Origin: Pandoraea fibrosis
GTDB lineage: Bacteria; Pseudomonadota; Gammaproteobacteria; Burkholderiales; Burkholderiaceae
DNA: 64,000 nt
Assembly (NCBI RefSeq): GCF_000807775.2
Contig: NZ_CP047385.1
Location: 2,294,001-2,358,000, forward strand
Direction: 5' to 3'
Notes under the pieces: model-generated
What the model saw: only the letters and a program-made list of their open reading frames with translations
What the model was told of the DNA's origin: nothing
Databases searched by the model: none
Position numbers and translations under genes: made by a program
Part shown: one piece after another, positions 17,211 to 25,826 of the stretch
Layout of the letters: the number at the start of each line of letters is the position of its first letter
How positions within the stretch are numbered: position 1 is the first letter of the stretch

Positions 17211-17852
17211 TCACACCCGCGACGTCAACAATTGCCAGCCCGCGGCACCGAAGACCACGGCGAGGCAGCCGTCGAGCCAGCGCCGGATGCGCAGATAGAT
17301 GCGCCGCGCCGTGCGTGTGGAGAACAGCATCGCATAGCCGCAGAACACCGTCAGACCGATTGCCACGCAACCGGGCACGACCGCCATGGGCATGGCGCCG
17401 TCGGGCGTCGACGACAGGGCAACGACGGAGACCCATCCCAGCACGGCCTTCGGATTGGTGAGGTGCATTAATGTGCCGCGCAGGTATAGCCGTTTGAGCG
17501 ACAGTGTGCCGCCGGCATCCGTGGGCACCGATTGCGCGGCGTTCGCCGGTCGCAGGGCGGATCGTCCGGACTTGAGCGCCAGCCACATCAGGTAGACACC
17601 GCCGAAGACTTTGATGGCGATGAGGAACTGCGCATAGGCGAGCAGCGTGGCGGCAATACCGAGCATGGCGACCATCGCCCAGAACAGCGAGCCTGACATC
17701 ACGCCCAACGCAAACGTCAGCGCGGGTTTGCGGCCGTGATTCGTCGCAATGGACATGATCGCCAGATTGCTCGGCCCCGGACTGGCCGCGCCGATGAAGT
17801 AAGCCGTATAGGCGAGCCATAAATGGGTTGAGAGCGTGGCGCTGGCGAGCAT
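17211..17852 (-). CDS. LysE/RhtB family amino-acid exporter
   Basis: Inner-membrane exporter of amino acids or small metabolites, 213 residues with about six membrane segments. Markers are the family signature GAASPGPSNLAIMSIATNHGRKPAL, followed by GVMSGSLFWAM, and HLTNPKAVLGWVSVVALSS in the middle. The start at 17852 has AAGG 6 bases upstream and gives the normal family length; in-frame ATGs further up lack a ribosome site. Single gene, substrate unknown. Confidence 0.92.
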   Translation of the reverse strand: MLASATLSTHLWLAYTAYFIGAASPGPSNLAIMSIATNHGRKPALTFALGVMSGSLFWAMVAMLGIAATLLAYAQFLIAIKVFGGVYLMWLALKSGRSALRPANAAQSVPTDAGGTLSLKRLYLRGTLMHLTNPKAVLGWVSVVALSSTPDGAMPMAVVPGCVAIGLTVFCGYAMLFSTRTARRIYLRIRRWLDGCLAVVFGAAGWQLLTSRV

Positions 17853-18053
17853 GACGAACCTTGTGCCGGAGGGGATCTTCGGAGTGTCGGCGCGTGTCAC
17901 GTCCTGCGCCATAGACAGTTCGTCAATTTCCGAGCGTGCCACTTTTCGGACATGCCGCTTTGCGTCGGTTTGCATCGCCTTGATCGACGAGCCGACCGGC
18001 GTCCCGACCCGATGACCGTCGGGTCGGGGCGGTCATCCCTGCCGGCTGCCGCC

Positions 18054-19022
18054 TCAGACCTTGACGGGGAAGCGCCGGTCGAAGGTTGTCTTCACGTCCA
18101 GCGGTTGGCGCAGCAAGCCGACTTGCGAGTAGAAGTCGGCGGTGCGCTGTTGCTCGGCCACGAGGGCGTCGTCGATGTTGCGCCATTTCGTGGCGCGTCG
18201 CGAGAACTGGAGCTTTGCCGCCTCGGGCGGAATGCCGATGATGCGCGCCATGGCCGCGGAGAAGGCGTCGACATGCTGATACGACCAGACCTGCGCCCGC
18301 ACGACACGCGACAGGAAATCGCGCAGCACCTCCTGCTTGCCCGCGATGGCCGCGTCGGTCGCCGCCAGATAGCTCAACCCCGACCAGAGCCCGCGGCCAT
18401 TGACGAGCACCCGCCCGCGTCCGGTTGTCTCCGCGACTGCCGTGTAGGGCTCCCAGGTTGCCCATGCATCGACCGAGCCGCTCGCCAGTGCGGTGATGGT
18501 GTCGGCCGGCGGCAGGAAGCGGAAGTTGACGTCGCTGGGCGCCAGACCGGCGGACGTGAGCGCCTTGAGCGTGACGAAGTGGCCGATGGAGCCTCGCGTC
18601 GTGCCGATGTTCTTGCCCTTGAGATCGGCGGCGGTGCGCAGTGTGGCGTCCGGGCGCACGATCACGGCCGTGCCATACGCGTCGGAGCGATTGGCGCCGA
18701 TGATCTTGATGGCGGCGCCGGCCGACAGCGCGAAGATCACCGGCGCGTCGCCGATAGGGCCGCAATCGACGGCACCCGCATTGAGCGCTTCGGCCAGCGG
18801 TGCGGCGGCGGGGAATTCGGTCCACTGAATGTCGTAGGGCAACTGCCTGAGTTCGTCCGCCGCTTCGAGCAGTGCGCGCAGCCCGCCTTTCTGGTCGCCG
18901 GCTTTGAGGAGCGGGCGGCCGGATTGCGCATAGGAGACGCCGGGCAGGGCGAGTATGCTCAGCGCACCCGCGGCACTCGACGTGGTGACGTACTGGAGAA
19001 AGCGGCGTCGGGAAGTCGTCAT
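18054..19022 (-). CDS. Sulfonate-type ABC substrate-binding protein (SsuA-like)
   Basis: Periplasmic binding protein of 322 residues. A twin-arginine-like leader (TTSRRRFLQ) is followed by a hydrophobic stretch ending near SYAQ, so Tat export is likely. It belongs to the SsuA/TauA/NrtA group: AGAVDCGPIGDAPVIFALSAG, LKGKNIGTTRGSIGHF and WATWEPYTA are characteristic. It is the last gene of the minus-strand sulfur operon, behind a cytochrome gene, and is the second binding protein of the set with the one at 22435. Aliphatic sulfonates or sulfate esters are the likely ligands. Confidence 0.9.
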   Translation of the reverse strand: MTTSRRRFLQYVTTSSAAGALSILALPGVSYAQSGRPLLKAGDQKGGLRALLEAADELRQLPYDIQWTEFPAAAPLAEALNAGAVDCGPIGDAPVIFALSAGAAIKIIGANRSDAYGTAVIVRPDATLRTAADLKGKNIGTTRGSIGHFVTLKALTSAGLAPSDVNFRFLPPADTITALASGSVDAWATWEPYTAVAETTGRGRVLVNGRGLWSGLSYLAATDAAIAGKQEVLRDFLSRVVRAQVWSYQHVDAFSAAMARIIGIPPEAAKLQFSRRATKWRNIDDALVAEQQRTADFYSQVGLLRQPLDVKTTFDRRFPVKV

Positions 19023-19081
19023 GGGGAAAGCCTGTGATGGATTGGAATGAAAGAAAATCAGGCGCGGACAAGGGCAGACGG

Positions 19082-20359
19082 TTAGTGCACGAAGCCGCCT
19101 TTGACGAACCGCACGGGGTCGTCGTCCATCTGGCGCAGCGTGGCGGTTAGCGGGTCTGTGCGACGCGCAGCCTGTGCGTCAAGGGGAAGCGCGCTTGGAA
19201 GTGCGGTCGTTGTCGTGCACATCAGGCCGCCGTCGGCCCAGCCCCCACGACCGGCGGGCGCAAGGGCGCGTAGCCAGCCGTCGCGATCCGCCAGCCATTC
19301 GGTGCCCGCCAGGCTCGATGGCGATGCGCCGGCGATTTGCGCGAAGACCTGCCATGCCTCGGGGCTATCGGCCACGCAGTCTGCTCGTGCGCCGAACAGC
19401 GGTGTGACGTTGCCGGCATTGACGGAACTGACCGTGCGCACCCGATCCGAGGGGCGTGCCGCCACCTTGCGAATGCCAGACGCACCGGGCGGCGACGGGG
19501 CATTGCGCTCGACCAGCAAGGTGAGAAAGCGGGGATCCTCGAACGGTGGCGGGTGATCGGTATCCACCGCCACGACGCGTACTCGCTGATTGCCGCGCCA
19601 TGTGGCGACATCCCGGGCAGGGCCGTTGGCGCATTTCACCGACAGCGCGGGCAGGGCGATCGGAACGGGCCAACTGCCGCCCGCCGCCATGCCCGCAGAA
19701 GCGGAGAGCACGCGCATGTAATCGAGGGCGGCCCAGATCTCGCGGTCGCTCAGCCGCCCGGAGAAGCCGGGCATGGTCACGCCCTGATCGTCGCGCATGC
19801 CGTACAGCACATGCCAGAACAATTCGCCATCGGCGCGGCGACTCAGCAGCGTGCTCGCCATGGTGGGCGGCCATCGATGCAGCGTGGCGGCCAACGGCCC
19901 TTCGCCGCGTCCGTCGGTGCCGTGACACGCTGCGCATTGCGCCGCGTACACGCGCGAGCCGCGCGCGATGCTCTCGACGGTAAAGCCCGTCGGGCTGGTA
20001 TGAAAACTGGTCGGCACGGCAGCGCTCAGCCAAAGCGATGGCGAAGGCCAGGGCGCCAGCGCCAGCGCACCGATGCCGGCGGCCAGCAGCCAACGCCATG
20101 CGCGTCGCCAAAACAGCGCCAGCAATACGCAGACGAGCGCAAACGCGATGGCCGCGAGCATCCACGCGAACTGGCGGGCGAGGGCCACGTCGATGACAAG
20201 ATTCTCTCCGGCGATGCGCACGTCCCATGGCCATGCCGGTGCGCCATGCGAGTCGTCGGTGATGCCGAGCGCATAGAGCGTGCTCAGCCAGGTGGACTGC
20301 ACGAACTGGAGGACTTGCAGCAGTGCGCCCAGCCAGAGATGCGAAGGCGGGGACGTCAT
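19082..20359 (-). CDS. Membrane-anchored c-type cytochrome in sulfonate operon
   Basis: A 425-residue protein with a hydrophobic N-terminus and two membrane helices (about 65-85 and 90-110). A periplasmic class I cytochrome c domain follows: heme motif CAACH at 142-146, with the distal Met ligand probably in GVTMPGFSGRLSDREIW. The C-terminal 200 residues (from about 225) contain several Cys and no recognised domain. ATG at 20359 is chosen because GGAG lies 8 bases upstream; an in-frame GTG three codons earlier overlaps that site. Lying between ABC transport genes for sulfonates, it may pass electrons from a periplasmic sulfur compound, which is my inference. Confidence 0.8.
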   Translation of the reverse strand: MTSPPSHLWLGALLQVLQFVQSTWLSTLYALGITDDSHGAPAWPWDVRIAGENLVIDVALARQFAWMLAAIAFALVCVLLALFWRRAWRWLLAAGIGALALAPWPSPSLWLSAAVPTSFHTSPTGFTVESIARGSRVYAAQCAACHGTDGRGEGPLAATLHRWPPTMASTLLSRRADGELFWHVLYGMRDDQGVTMPGFSGRLSDREIWAALDYMRVLSASAGMAAGGSWPVPIALPALSVKCANGPARDVATWRGNQRVRVVAVDTDHPPPFEDPRFLTLLVERNAPSPPGASGIRKVAARPSDRVRTVSSVNAGNVTPLFGARADCVADSPEAWQVFAQIAGASPSSLAGTEWLADRDGWLRALAPAGRGGWADGGLMCTTTTALPSALPLDAQAARRTDPLTATLRQMDDDPVRFVKGGFVH

Positions 20360-20440
20360 CGCGGGCACTCCGCAGGGAAATGCGTCGATGACGGCCGGTA
20401 CGTCGATTTCATCTGCTTCGTGGCACTACGATCTACACGA

Positions 20441-21304
20441 TTACCAGCTTGCATCGAGCCCCAGATGTCGGAGCGCTTCGTGGCGCAGTTCGGTAATCCG
20501 CGGGTCGCCGCGATGGCGTGGATAGGGCAGGTCGACGCGCAGTTCCGCCACGATCTTTGCCGGACGCGGGCTGAACACGATGACGCGTTGCGCCAGGAAG
20601 AGCGCCTCTTCCACGTCGTGCGTGACGAGCAGCGCCGAGAAGCCGGCGCGCTGCCACAACTCGACCAGCTCGCTTTGCATGGCCAGACGCGTGAGCGAAT
20701 CGAGCTTGCCGAGGGGCTCGTCGAGTACGAGCAGGCGCGGATCGTTGACTAACGCACGGGCAAGCGCCACACGTTGCGCCATGCCGCCGGAGAGTTGATG
20801 CGGAAACGCGTCGGCGAACTCGGAAAGGCCCACGCGGGCGAGTGCTGCGTCGACCCGCTGGCGCTCCTTGCCGAGCACGCCTCGGGCTTGCAGGCCGAGC
20901 GCGACGTTATCGCGCACGCGTCGCCACGGATAAAGCGTCGGATCCTGAAACACCACGATGCGCGACGGATCGGGGCGCGTAATCGCGGTACCGTCCTGCG
21001 TGATCGTGCCGCGCGTGGCGGTTTCCAGTCCCGCGACGAGGCGCAGCAGTGTGGACTTGCCGCAACCGCTCGGCCCGAGCAGCGCTACAAACTCGCCGGG
21101 GGCGACGCTCAAGTCCACGCCGTCCAGCACCTGCAAAGGCGCCTGACGCGTGCCAAACCAGTGATCGACGCCACGAATGTCGATGCGAGCACCGGTGTCG
21201 TTCGCCGGGGCGGATGCCTCGTTGCCGGGGACTGACGCCGAAACATGCACGTATTGCGGATTCGACCGCTCCTGCGTGGAGGAGGGGGTGGCGGCGCTTA
21301 CCAT
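20441..21304 (-). CDS. Sulfonate/nitrate-type ABC transporter ATPase (SsuB-like)
   Basis: ATP-hydrolysing subunit of the importer, 287 residues. Walker A is GPSGCGKST, Q-loop FQDPTLYPW, ABC signature LSGGMAQRVALARAL, Walker B LLVLDEP and switch His in VTHDVEEAL, all intact. About 40 residues of low-complexity sequence precede the domain. The ATG overlaps the permease stop (shared ATGGTAA, 7 bases), showing translational coupling. Part of the operon 25572 to 18054. Confidence 0.93.
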   Translation of the reverse strand: MVSAATPSSTQERSNPQYVHVSASVPGNEASAPANDTGARIDIRGVDHWFGTRQAPLQVLDGVDLSVAPGEFVALLGPSGCGKSTLLRLVAGLETATRGTITQDGTAITRPDPSRIVVFQDPTLYPWRRVRDNVALGLQARGVLGKERQRVDAALARVGLSEFADAFPHQLSGGMAQRVALARALVNDPRLLVLDEPLGKLDSLTRLAMQSELVELWQRAGFSALLVTHDVEEALFLAQRVIVFSPRPAKIVAELRVDLPYPRHRGDPRITELRHEALRHLGLDASW

Positions 21305-22428
21305 TTGACGGTTCCTTTCTGCCACGCGAGCGCGCGGTCGCGCACGGTGAAGAGCAGCGTGATGACGCCGGAGAAGAGTAGCGCCATGACAATTAGCGCA
21401 GCGTACATGTTCACGTAAGAGGCCCAGCCCTGCGCCCACGTGAGGTACCAGCCGAGGCCGGACTTCACGCCCATCATCTCAGCGGTGACGAGCACCGAGA
21501 ACGATGCGCCGAGCCCCATGAACAGGCCGACGAAGACGTTGGGCAATGCCGCAGGAATCGCCACACGCAGCACCAGAAACGCATCGGACGCGCCGAGCGT
21601 GCGCGCAACGTCGTAATAACTCTTGTTCACGCCGGCTACGCCCGACCATGTGAGGACGGCGACCGGGAACGCGGTGGAGAGTGCGATGAGGAAGGCGGCG
21701 GCCGAGTAGCTCGACGGAAAGAAGTAGAACGTGAGCGGCAACAGGGCTGTGGCCGGCACGGGGCCGAGCACGCGCAATACCGGGTGCACCCAATAGCCGA
21801 TGGCGCGCGACCAGCCGATGGACACACCGATCAGGAAGCCCGCAATGGCACCCAGCCCGAAGCCGATGCCGAGCAGCTTGAGCGTATTGACGGCGCTGTC
21901 GCCGAGGCGTTGCCAGTCGTCGGTGTAGACCTCGATGAGGGCTTGCGGCGGGGCAAAGAAGGGCGTGGGCAACGCGCCGGTTTTCGCGGTGAGAATTTCC
22001 CACGCGGCGAGCACCAGCGCAATGGCGACGAGCCACGGGCCGGTACCGGTGATCGCTTCGCGCAGACGCAGCAATGGCGGCGTGGCACGGCCTGCGACCG
22101 ACAGCACGGCGAGCAAGGCGGCAATGGCCAGTGCGACGACGCCCAGTTCGTCGGTAAAGGCCCAGTCGGAGAAGCCCACGACCTTATTGGGCCAGCGCAG
22201 CGTGAGCGCGCCGAACGCTGCCCATGCCAGCGCAGCGGCGAACCCGACGCCCCAGATGGCGGGGGTGCGCGGCGCGGCGAAAAGCTGATCGATTTCGGTC
22301 TCGTCGAAGCGCGGCAGGGGAACGGGCGACGGCACACGCAGCGTCGTACCCTCCGCTTGTTCGGCGAGTTCCAGCGCGCCGGCGGGGGACGCCCCGCGCA
22401 GTGCGGCGTTGTCGAGAATGGCACTCAT
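21298..22428 (-). CDS. Sulfonate-type ABC transporter permease (SsuC-like), extended
   Basis: Inner-membrane permease of 376 residues, about 115 longer than the usual SsuC/TauC. The C-terminal 260 residues are the normal binding-protein-dependent domain, with the EAA loop seen as DVARTLGASDAFLVLRVAIPAALPNVFVG. The N-terminal extension holds a charged cytoplasmic segment (FDETEIDQLF) and two further membrane helices (about 58-78 and 95-112). It is coupled to the ATPase by a 7-base overlap and follows the binding protein by 6 bases. Confidence 0.9.
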   Translation of the reverse strand: MSAILDNAALRGASPAGALELAEQAEGTTLRVPSPVPLPRFDETEIDQLFAAPRTPAIWGVGFAAALAWAAFGALTLRWPNKVVGFSDWAFTDELGVVALAIAALLAVLSVAGRATPPLLRLREAITGTGPWLVAIALVLAAWEILTAKTGALPTPFFAPPQALIEVYTDDWQRLGDSAVNTLKLLGIGFGLGAIAGFLIGVSIGWSRAIGYWVHPVLRVLGPVPATALLPLTFYFFPSSYSAAAFLIALSTAFPVAVLTWSGVAGVNKSYYDVARTLGASDAFLVLRVAIPAALPNVFVGLFMGLGASFSVLVTAEMMGVKSGLGWYLTWAQGWASYVNMYAALIVMALLFSGVITLLFTVRDRALAWQKGTVKW

Positions 22429-22434
22429 GGTCGT

Positions 22435-23478
22435 TTATCCCAAGACATTGGCGTAGACGTGCTGCGCCAGTTTCTGTGGATCGGTGCTCTTCTTGAGCAC
22501 ACCGATGCGGCGGAAGTCGTCGGCGAAGTAGGCGATTTCATCGCGCAGGTCTACGCCGGTCGGATGGTGCGAATAGGTGAGCGTGGCGTATAGCTTGCGC
22601 AGGTCCTCGGGGCTGATCTTCGGCGAGTACTTGGCAAAGATCTTCGCGGCCTCGTTCGGGTTCTCGTTGACGAACTCGGTTGCCTGCACGATGGAGCGCG
22701 CGAGCGCGCTGGCGGCGGCACGGTCGTTGCGCACCAGTTCCCCGCGCGCGCCAATCACGCAGCACACCTTGCGGGCGTATTCGCCGCTCAGGTTGGTGGC
22801 CAGTTCGACATAGGCGCCGTTGGTGCGCTTCTCGAGCAGATACAGATTCGGGTCGCCGTCCGCAATCGCCTGAATTTCGCCCTTGTCGACGGCAACGCCG
22901 AGCAAGTCGGCGGGGTACTGACGCCACGTGACGTCGCGATCGGCATCGATACCGTTCTTCGCGAGCAGGATCTGGAAGAAGTGCTTACCCGGTGCGGCGA
23001 GATCGGATACCCCGATGGTCTTGCCCTTGAGCGCGGCGAGCGATGTTACGCCGGCCGCCTTCGCGCCGAGCAGCCGCACGCAGCCGCCGTGCGAGCTGCC
23101 GATGATCTTCACGTCGAAGCCCGCTTCGAGCGGCTTGAGCCAGCGATGGATCATGCCGACGGCGGCGTCCGCTTTGCCGGTCGCAATCGATTCGAGCAAC
23201 TGGTCGGTCGAGCCGCTGTAGTTGATGAGATCGACCTGCAGACCGTTCTTCTCGAAGAAGCCGCGCTCTTGTGCGGCGACGATCGGCGTCAGGCAAAACG
23301 AGTTTTGGTTCCAGGCGAACGTGAGCTTGCGCGGTTGCGACCAGGCCTGGCGTCCAAGCAAGAGGGCCGGGGCGGCCAGTGCGGCGGCCGTGCCTGCACG
23401 CAAAATCTTGCGGCGACCCGTGTGAACTTCGCTCGGCGTTGCGACTTCCGATCCGTTGGCAGTGTGACGAAACTTCAT
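22435..23478 (-). CDS. ABC substrate-binding protein, sulfonate/nitrate type
   Basis: Periplasmic binding protein of 347 residues. The leader contains a twin-arginine-like GRRKILRAG near residue 21 and a hydrophobic run ending at WSQP. The mature part matches the NMT1/SsuA group: FCLTPIVAAQERGFFEKNGL, GKADAAVGMIHRWLKPLEAGFDVKI and LKGKTIGVSDLAAPGKHFF. It lies 6 bases before the permease, so it is the primary receptor of this importer. The start is the ATG at 23478; the open frame extends 77 codons upstream without protein-like composition. Confidence 0.9.
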   Translation of the reverse strand: MKFRHTANGSEVATPSEVHTGRRKILRAGTAAALAAPALLLGRQAWSQPRKLTFAWNQNSFCLTPIVAAQERGFFEKNGLQVDLINYSGSTDQLLESIATGKADAAVGMIHRWLKPLEAGFDVKIIGSSHGGCVRLLGAKAAGVTSLAALKGKTIGVSDLAAPGKHFFQILLAKNGIDADRDVTWRQYPADLLGVAVDKGEIQAIADGDPNLYLLEKRTNGAYVELATNLSGEYARKVCCVIGARGELVRNDRAAASALARSIVQATEFVNENPNEAAKIFAKYSPKISPEDLRKLYATLTYSHHPTGVDLRDEIAYFADDFRRIGVLKKSTDPQKLAQHVYANVLG

Positions 23479-23560
23479 GGATACGACTCCCCTGTTGATT
23501 TCTGATGTTTGTGTTCGGGTGGCAGAAAAGAGGCGTGGGTGAGCCACACGCCCCGTAACG

Positions 23561-24457
23561 TCAGTCGAGCAGGTCCGGCTCGGCGGCGACCAGTCCTTCG
23601 TAGAGGCTTTCGAACGAGTACAGGGCGCCTTCCGGCCCCCCGACCTGACTGTGCGTGTGGCGCGCCGTCGCTTCATCGATCGGCTGTGGCGTACCGGCCG
23701 CTTGCGCAAGCAATTGCGTGTGGGCAGCGTTCTCCAGCGCGATGTACCACCACGCGGCGGCTTCGACGCTCGGGCCGGCGGTGAGAATGCCGTGATTTTT
23801 GAGGATCACGCCCTTGACCGTGCCGCTGCCGTCGGGCTTGTTCAGCGCCTGGGCGATGCGGTTGCCTTCGCTGTCGTCGACCACCATGCCGGTGAAGTCG
23901 TCGAACAGGGCGTGGTCTTCGAAGAAGCCGCACGAATCCTGCGTGAGCGGATCGAGCAGCCGTCCGAGTGTCGACCAGGCCTTGCCGTAGGTGGAATGCG
24001 TGTGTGCGGCAGCAACGAGATGCGGGTGCGCCTCATGGATCGCCGCGTGAATCGCGAATGCCGCCTTGTTGAGCGGCCGCTCGCCCACGACCGTCTCGCC
24101 CTTGGCATTGACGAGCAACAGGTCGGAGACTTTGATGCGCGAGAAGTGCACGCCCAGCGGATTGACCCAGAAGTGATCGGTCAGCTCGGGATCGCGCGCG
24201 GTGATGTGTCCGGCTAGTCCGAGGTCGAAGCCGTGCCGCGCGAAGATGCGGAATGCGGCGGCCAGACGTGTCTGACGGTGGCGGCGCTCGGCCAGTACGT
24301 CGCTGCGCACGGGCGGCGGGTCGAACCAGAAACGTTGCTGGGGAGCGGCGTTGAGGACGAGTCCCGTCGGCGTGGTGCGGGTCGAGGCGGGGGCAGGCGA
24401 AGACGAGGACGTCGAGCGTCCGAACGTGTGAGTGTCGACGGGCAGAACGGCAGCCAT
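23561..24457 (-). CDS. Class II aldolase/adducin family protein
   Basis: A 298-residue protein with the class II aldolase head domain (about 50-250). The zinc-binding His set is visible in AAAHTHSTYGKAW (HTH) and a third His in VILKNHGILTAG, with catalytic acid candidates near GFFEDHALFDDF. The family includes fuculose-phosphate aldolase and decarboxylases of small hydroxy-acids. It is between the binding protein and SsuD-like gene, so its substrate may be a carbon fragment released from an organosulfur compound. That link is inferred from position only. Confidence 0.87.
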   Translation of the reverse strand: MAAVLPVDTHTFGRSTSSSSPAPASTRTTPTGLVLNAAPQQRFWFDPPPVRSDVLAERRHRQTRLAAAFRIFARHGFDLGLAGHITARDPELTDHFWVNPLGVHFSRIKVSDLLLVNAKGETVVGERPLNKAAFAIHAAIHEAHPHLVAAAHTHSTYGKAWSTLGRLLDPLTQDSCGFFEDHALFDDFTGMVVDDSEGNRIAQALNKPDGSGTVKGVILKNHGILTAGPSVEAAAWWYIALENAAHTQLLAQAAGTPQPIDEATARHTHSQVGGPEGALYSFESLYEGLVAAEPDLLD

Positions 24458-24474
24458 GGGGCGTCTCTCCTGAG

Positions 24475-25572
24475 TCAGGCCGCGCGGCGCGTGGCGTCGT
24501 TTTGACGATCGCGTTCTGCCACGAGGGTGCGCAGACGCGGGATCAGTTCACGGCCGTAGTCGATGGCGTCGCCCAGCGGATCGAAGCCGCGAATGAGGAA
24601 CGTCGTGACGCCGAGGTCGTAGTAATCGAGCAGCGCGTCGGCCACCTGTTCGGGCGTGCCCACGAGCGCTGTGGAGTTCGAGCGGCCGCCGATGAGCTTG
24701 GCGATTTCCGTCCACAACACCTTGTCCAGACGTGCGCCCTTGTCGGCGGCGGCGAGCAGGCGCCGTGCCCCTTCGCTTTGCAGCGCCGAGCCTTGCGGCA
24801 GGCCTGCGGCGTCGCGAATGGCTTTGGCTTGCGCGAGGATCTGGTCGGCGCGCGCCCACGCCTTCGCTTCGGTCTCTCCGAGAATCGGGCGGAACGACAC
24901 CGAGAAGCGCGGCACTCGGCCGTGCACCGCAGCCGCTGCGCGCACACGCGTGGTGATCTCGCGTACCTGATCGAGCGACTCGCCCCACAGCGCATAGATG
25001 TCGGCGTGCTTGGCGGCGACTTCCAGCGCGGCTTCCGACGCACCGCCGAAGAAGATCGGCACGTGCGGTTGCTGCACCGGCTTGACCTCCGAGAACCCCT
25101 GTACGAAGCGGTAGTACTTGCCGTCGTGATCGAACGGGCGGTCTTCCGTCCAGATACGGCGCAGGATGCTCAGGTATTCGTCGGTTCGTGCGTAGCGCTC
25201 GTCGTGCGAGAGAAAATCGCCGTCGCGTTGCTGTTCGGCGTCGGAGCCGCCCGAGATGAAGTGAACGCCGATGCGGCCGCCGCTGAACTGATCGAGCGTC
25301 GCGATCTGGCGTGCGGCCAGCGTCGGTGCGACGAATCCCGGGCGATGCGCGAGCATGAAGTGAATGTTCTCGGTCACGGTTGTCGCATAGGCAATCGTGA
25401 GCGTGGCAGACGGGCTCGTCGAGTGATGCGGCACGAGAATGCGGTCGAAGCCCGATTGTTCGTGGGCGCGGGCGAAATTGCGCACATAGTCGCGGTCGAC
25501 AGCCGCACCCTTTTGCGGATGAATTTCGGATTGCTTACTGCTTTGAATCATGCCGATGATTTCGACGCTCAT
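24475..25572 (-). CDS. ssuD: FMNH2-dependent alkanesulfonate monooxygenase (SsuD-like)
   Basis: Bacterial-luciferase-like monooxygenase of 365 residues that would cleave the C-S bond of alkanesulfonates to an aldehyde and sulfite, using FMNH2 and O2. Family markers are EQSGFDRILVPHHSTSPSAT, HRPGFVAPTLAARQIATLDQFSGGRIGVHFISGG, and HDERYARTDEYLSILRRIW. It is the first gene of the minus-strand operon. No ssuE flavin reductase gene is seen nearby, so reduced FMN must come from elsewhere. A sulfone or methanesulfinate monooxygenase is an alternative. Confidence 0.88.
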   Translation of the reverse strand: MSVEIIGMIQSSKQSEIHPQKGAAVDRDYVRNFARAHEQSGFDRILVPHHSTSPSATLTIAYATTVTENIHFMLAHRPGFVAPTLAARQIATLDQFSGGRIGVHFISGGSDAEQQRDGDFLSHDERYARTDEYLSILRRIWTEDRPFDHDGKYYRFVQGFSEVKPVQQPHVPIFFGGASEAALEVAAKHADIYALWGESLDQVREITTRVRAAAAVHGRVPRFSVSFRPILGETEAKAWARADQILAQAKAIRDAAGLPQGSALQSEGARRLLAAADKGARLDKVLWTEIAKLIGGRSNSTALVGTPEQVADALLDYYDLGVTTFLIRGFDPLGDAIDYGRELIPRLRTLVAERDRQNDATRRAA

Positions 25573-25699
25573 GAACGCTCTCCTTGGGTAAGGGCAGGGA
25601 CGCGTGCACGGCGACGTGGGTCGGTTTGCGCTACACGCCCATCGATCGGTAACAGACGGTGAACGGGAGTGAGCCTACGCAAACAATTTGCGGCCGTTA

Positions 25700-25724
25700 A
25701 ATAATCATTTCCGCAAAGATTATT
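25700..25724. promoter_or_regulatory. CysB/LysR-type operator in the divergent sulfur promoter
   Basis: AATAATC (25700-25706) and GATTATT (25718-25724) are a perfect inverted repeat around an 11-base spacer, in an AT-rich island between ssuD and the acyl-CoA-dehydrogenase-like gene. N11 spacing is typical of LysR activators, and CysB-type regulators control sulfonate genes. No LysR gene adjoins this site. Confidence 0.6.
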
Positions 25725-25826
25725 CGATATGGATGGTTGGGCGAGGCCAGGCCGGGCCTTACGCTATGGGCACTGCGTAAGACGGCGCATGCTGCGCCAA
25801 ACGCGTATTTGCTTATTCCAAAAGTC

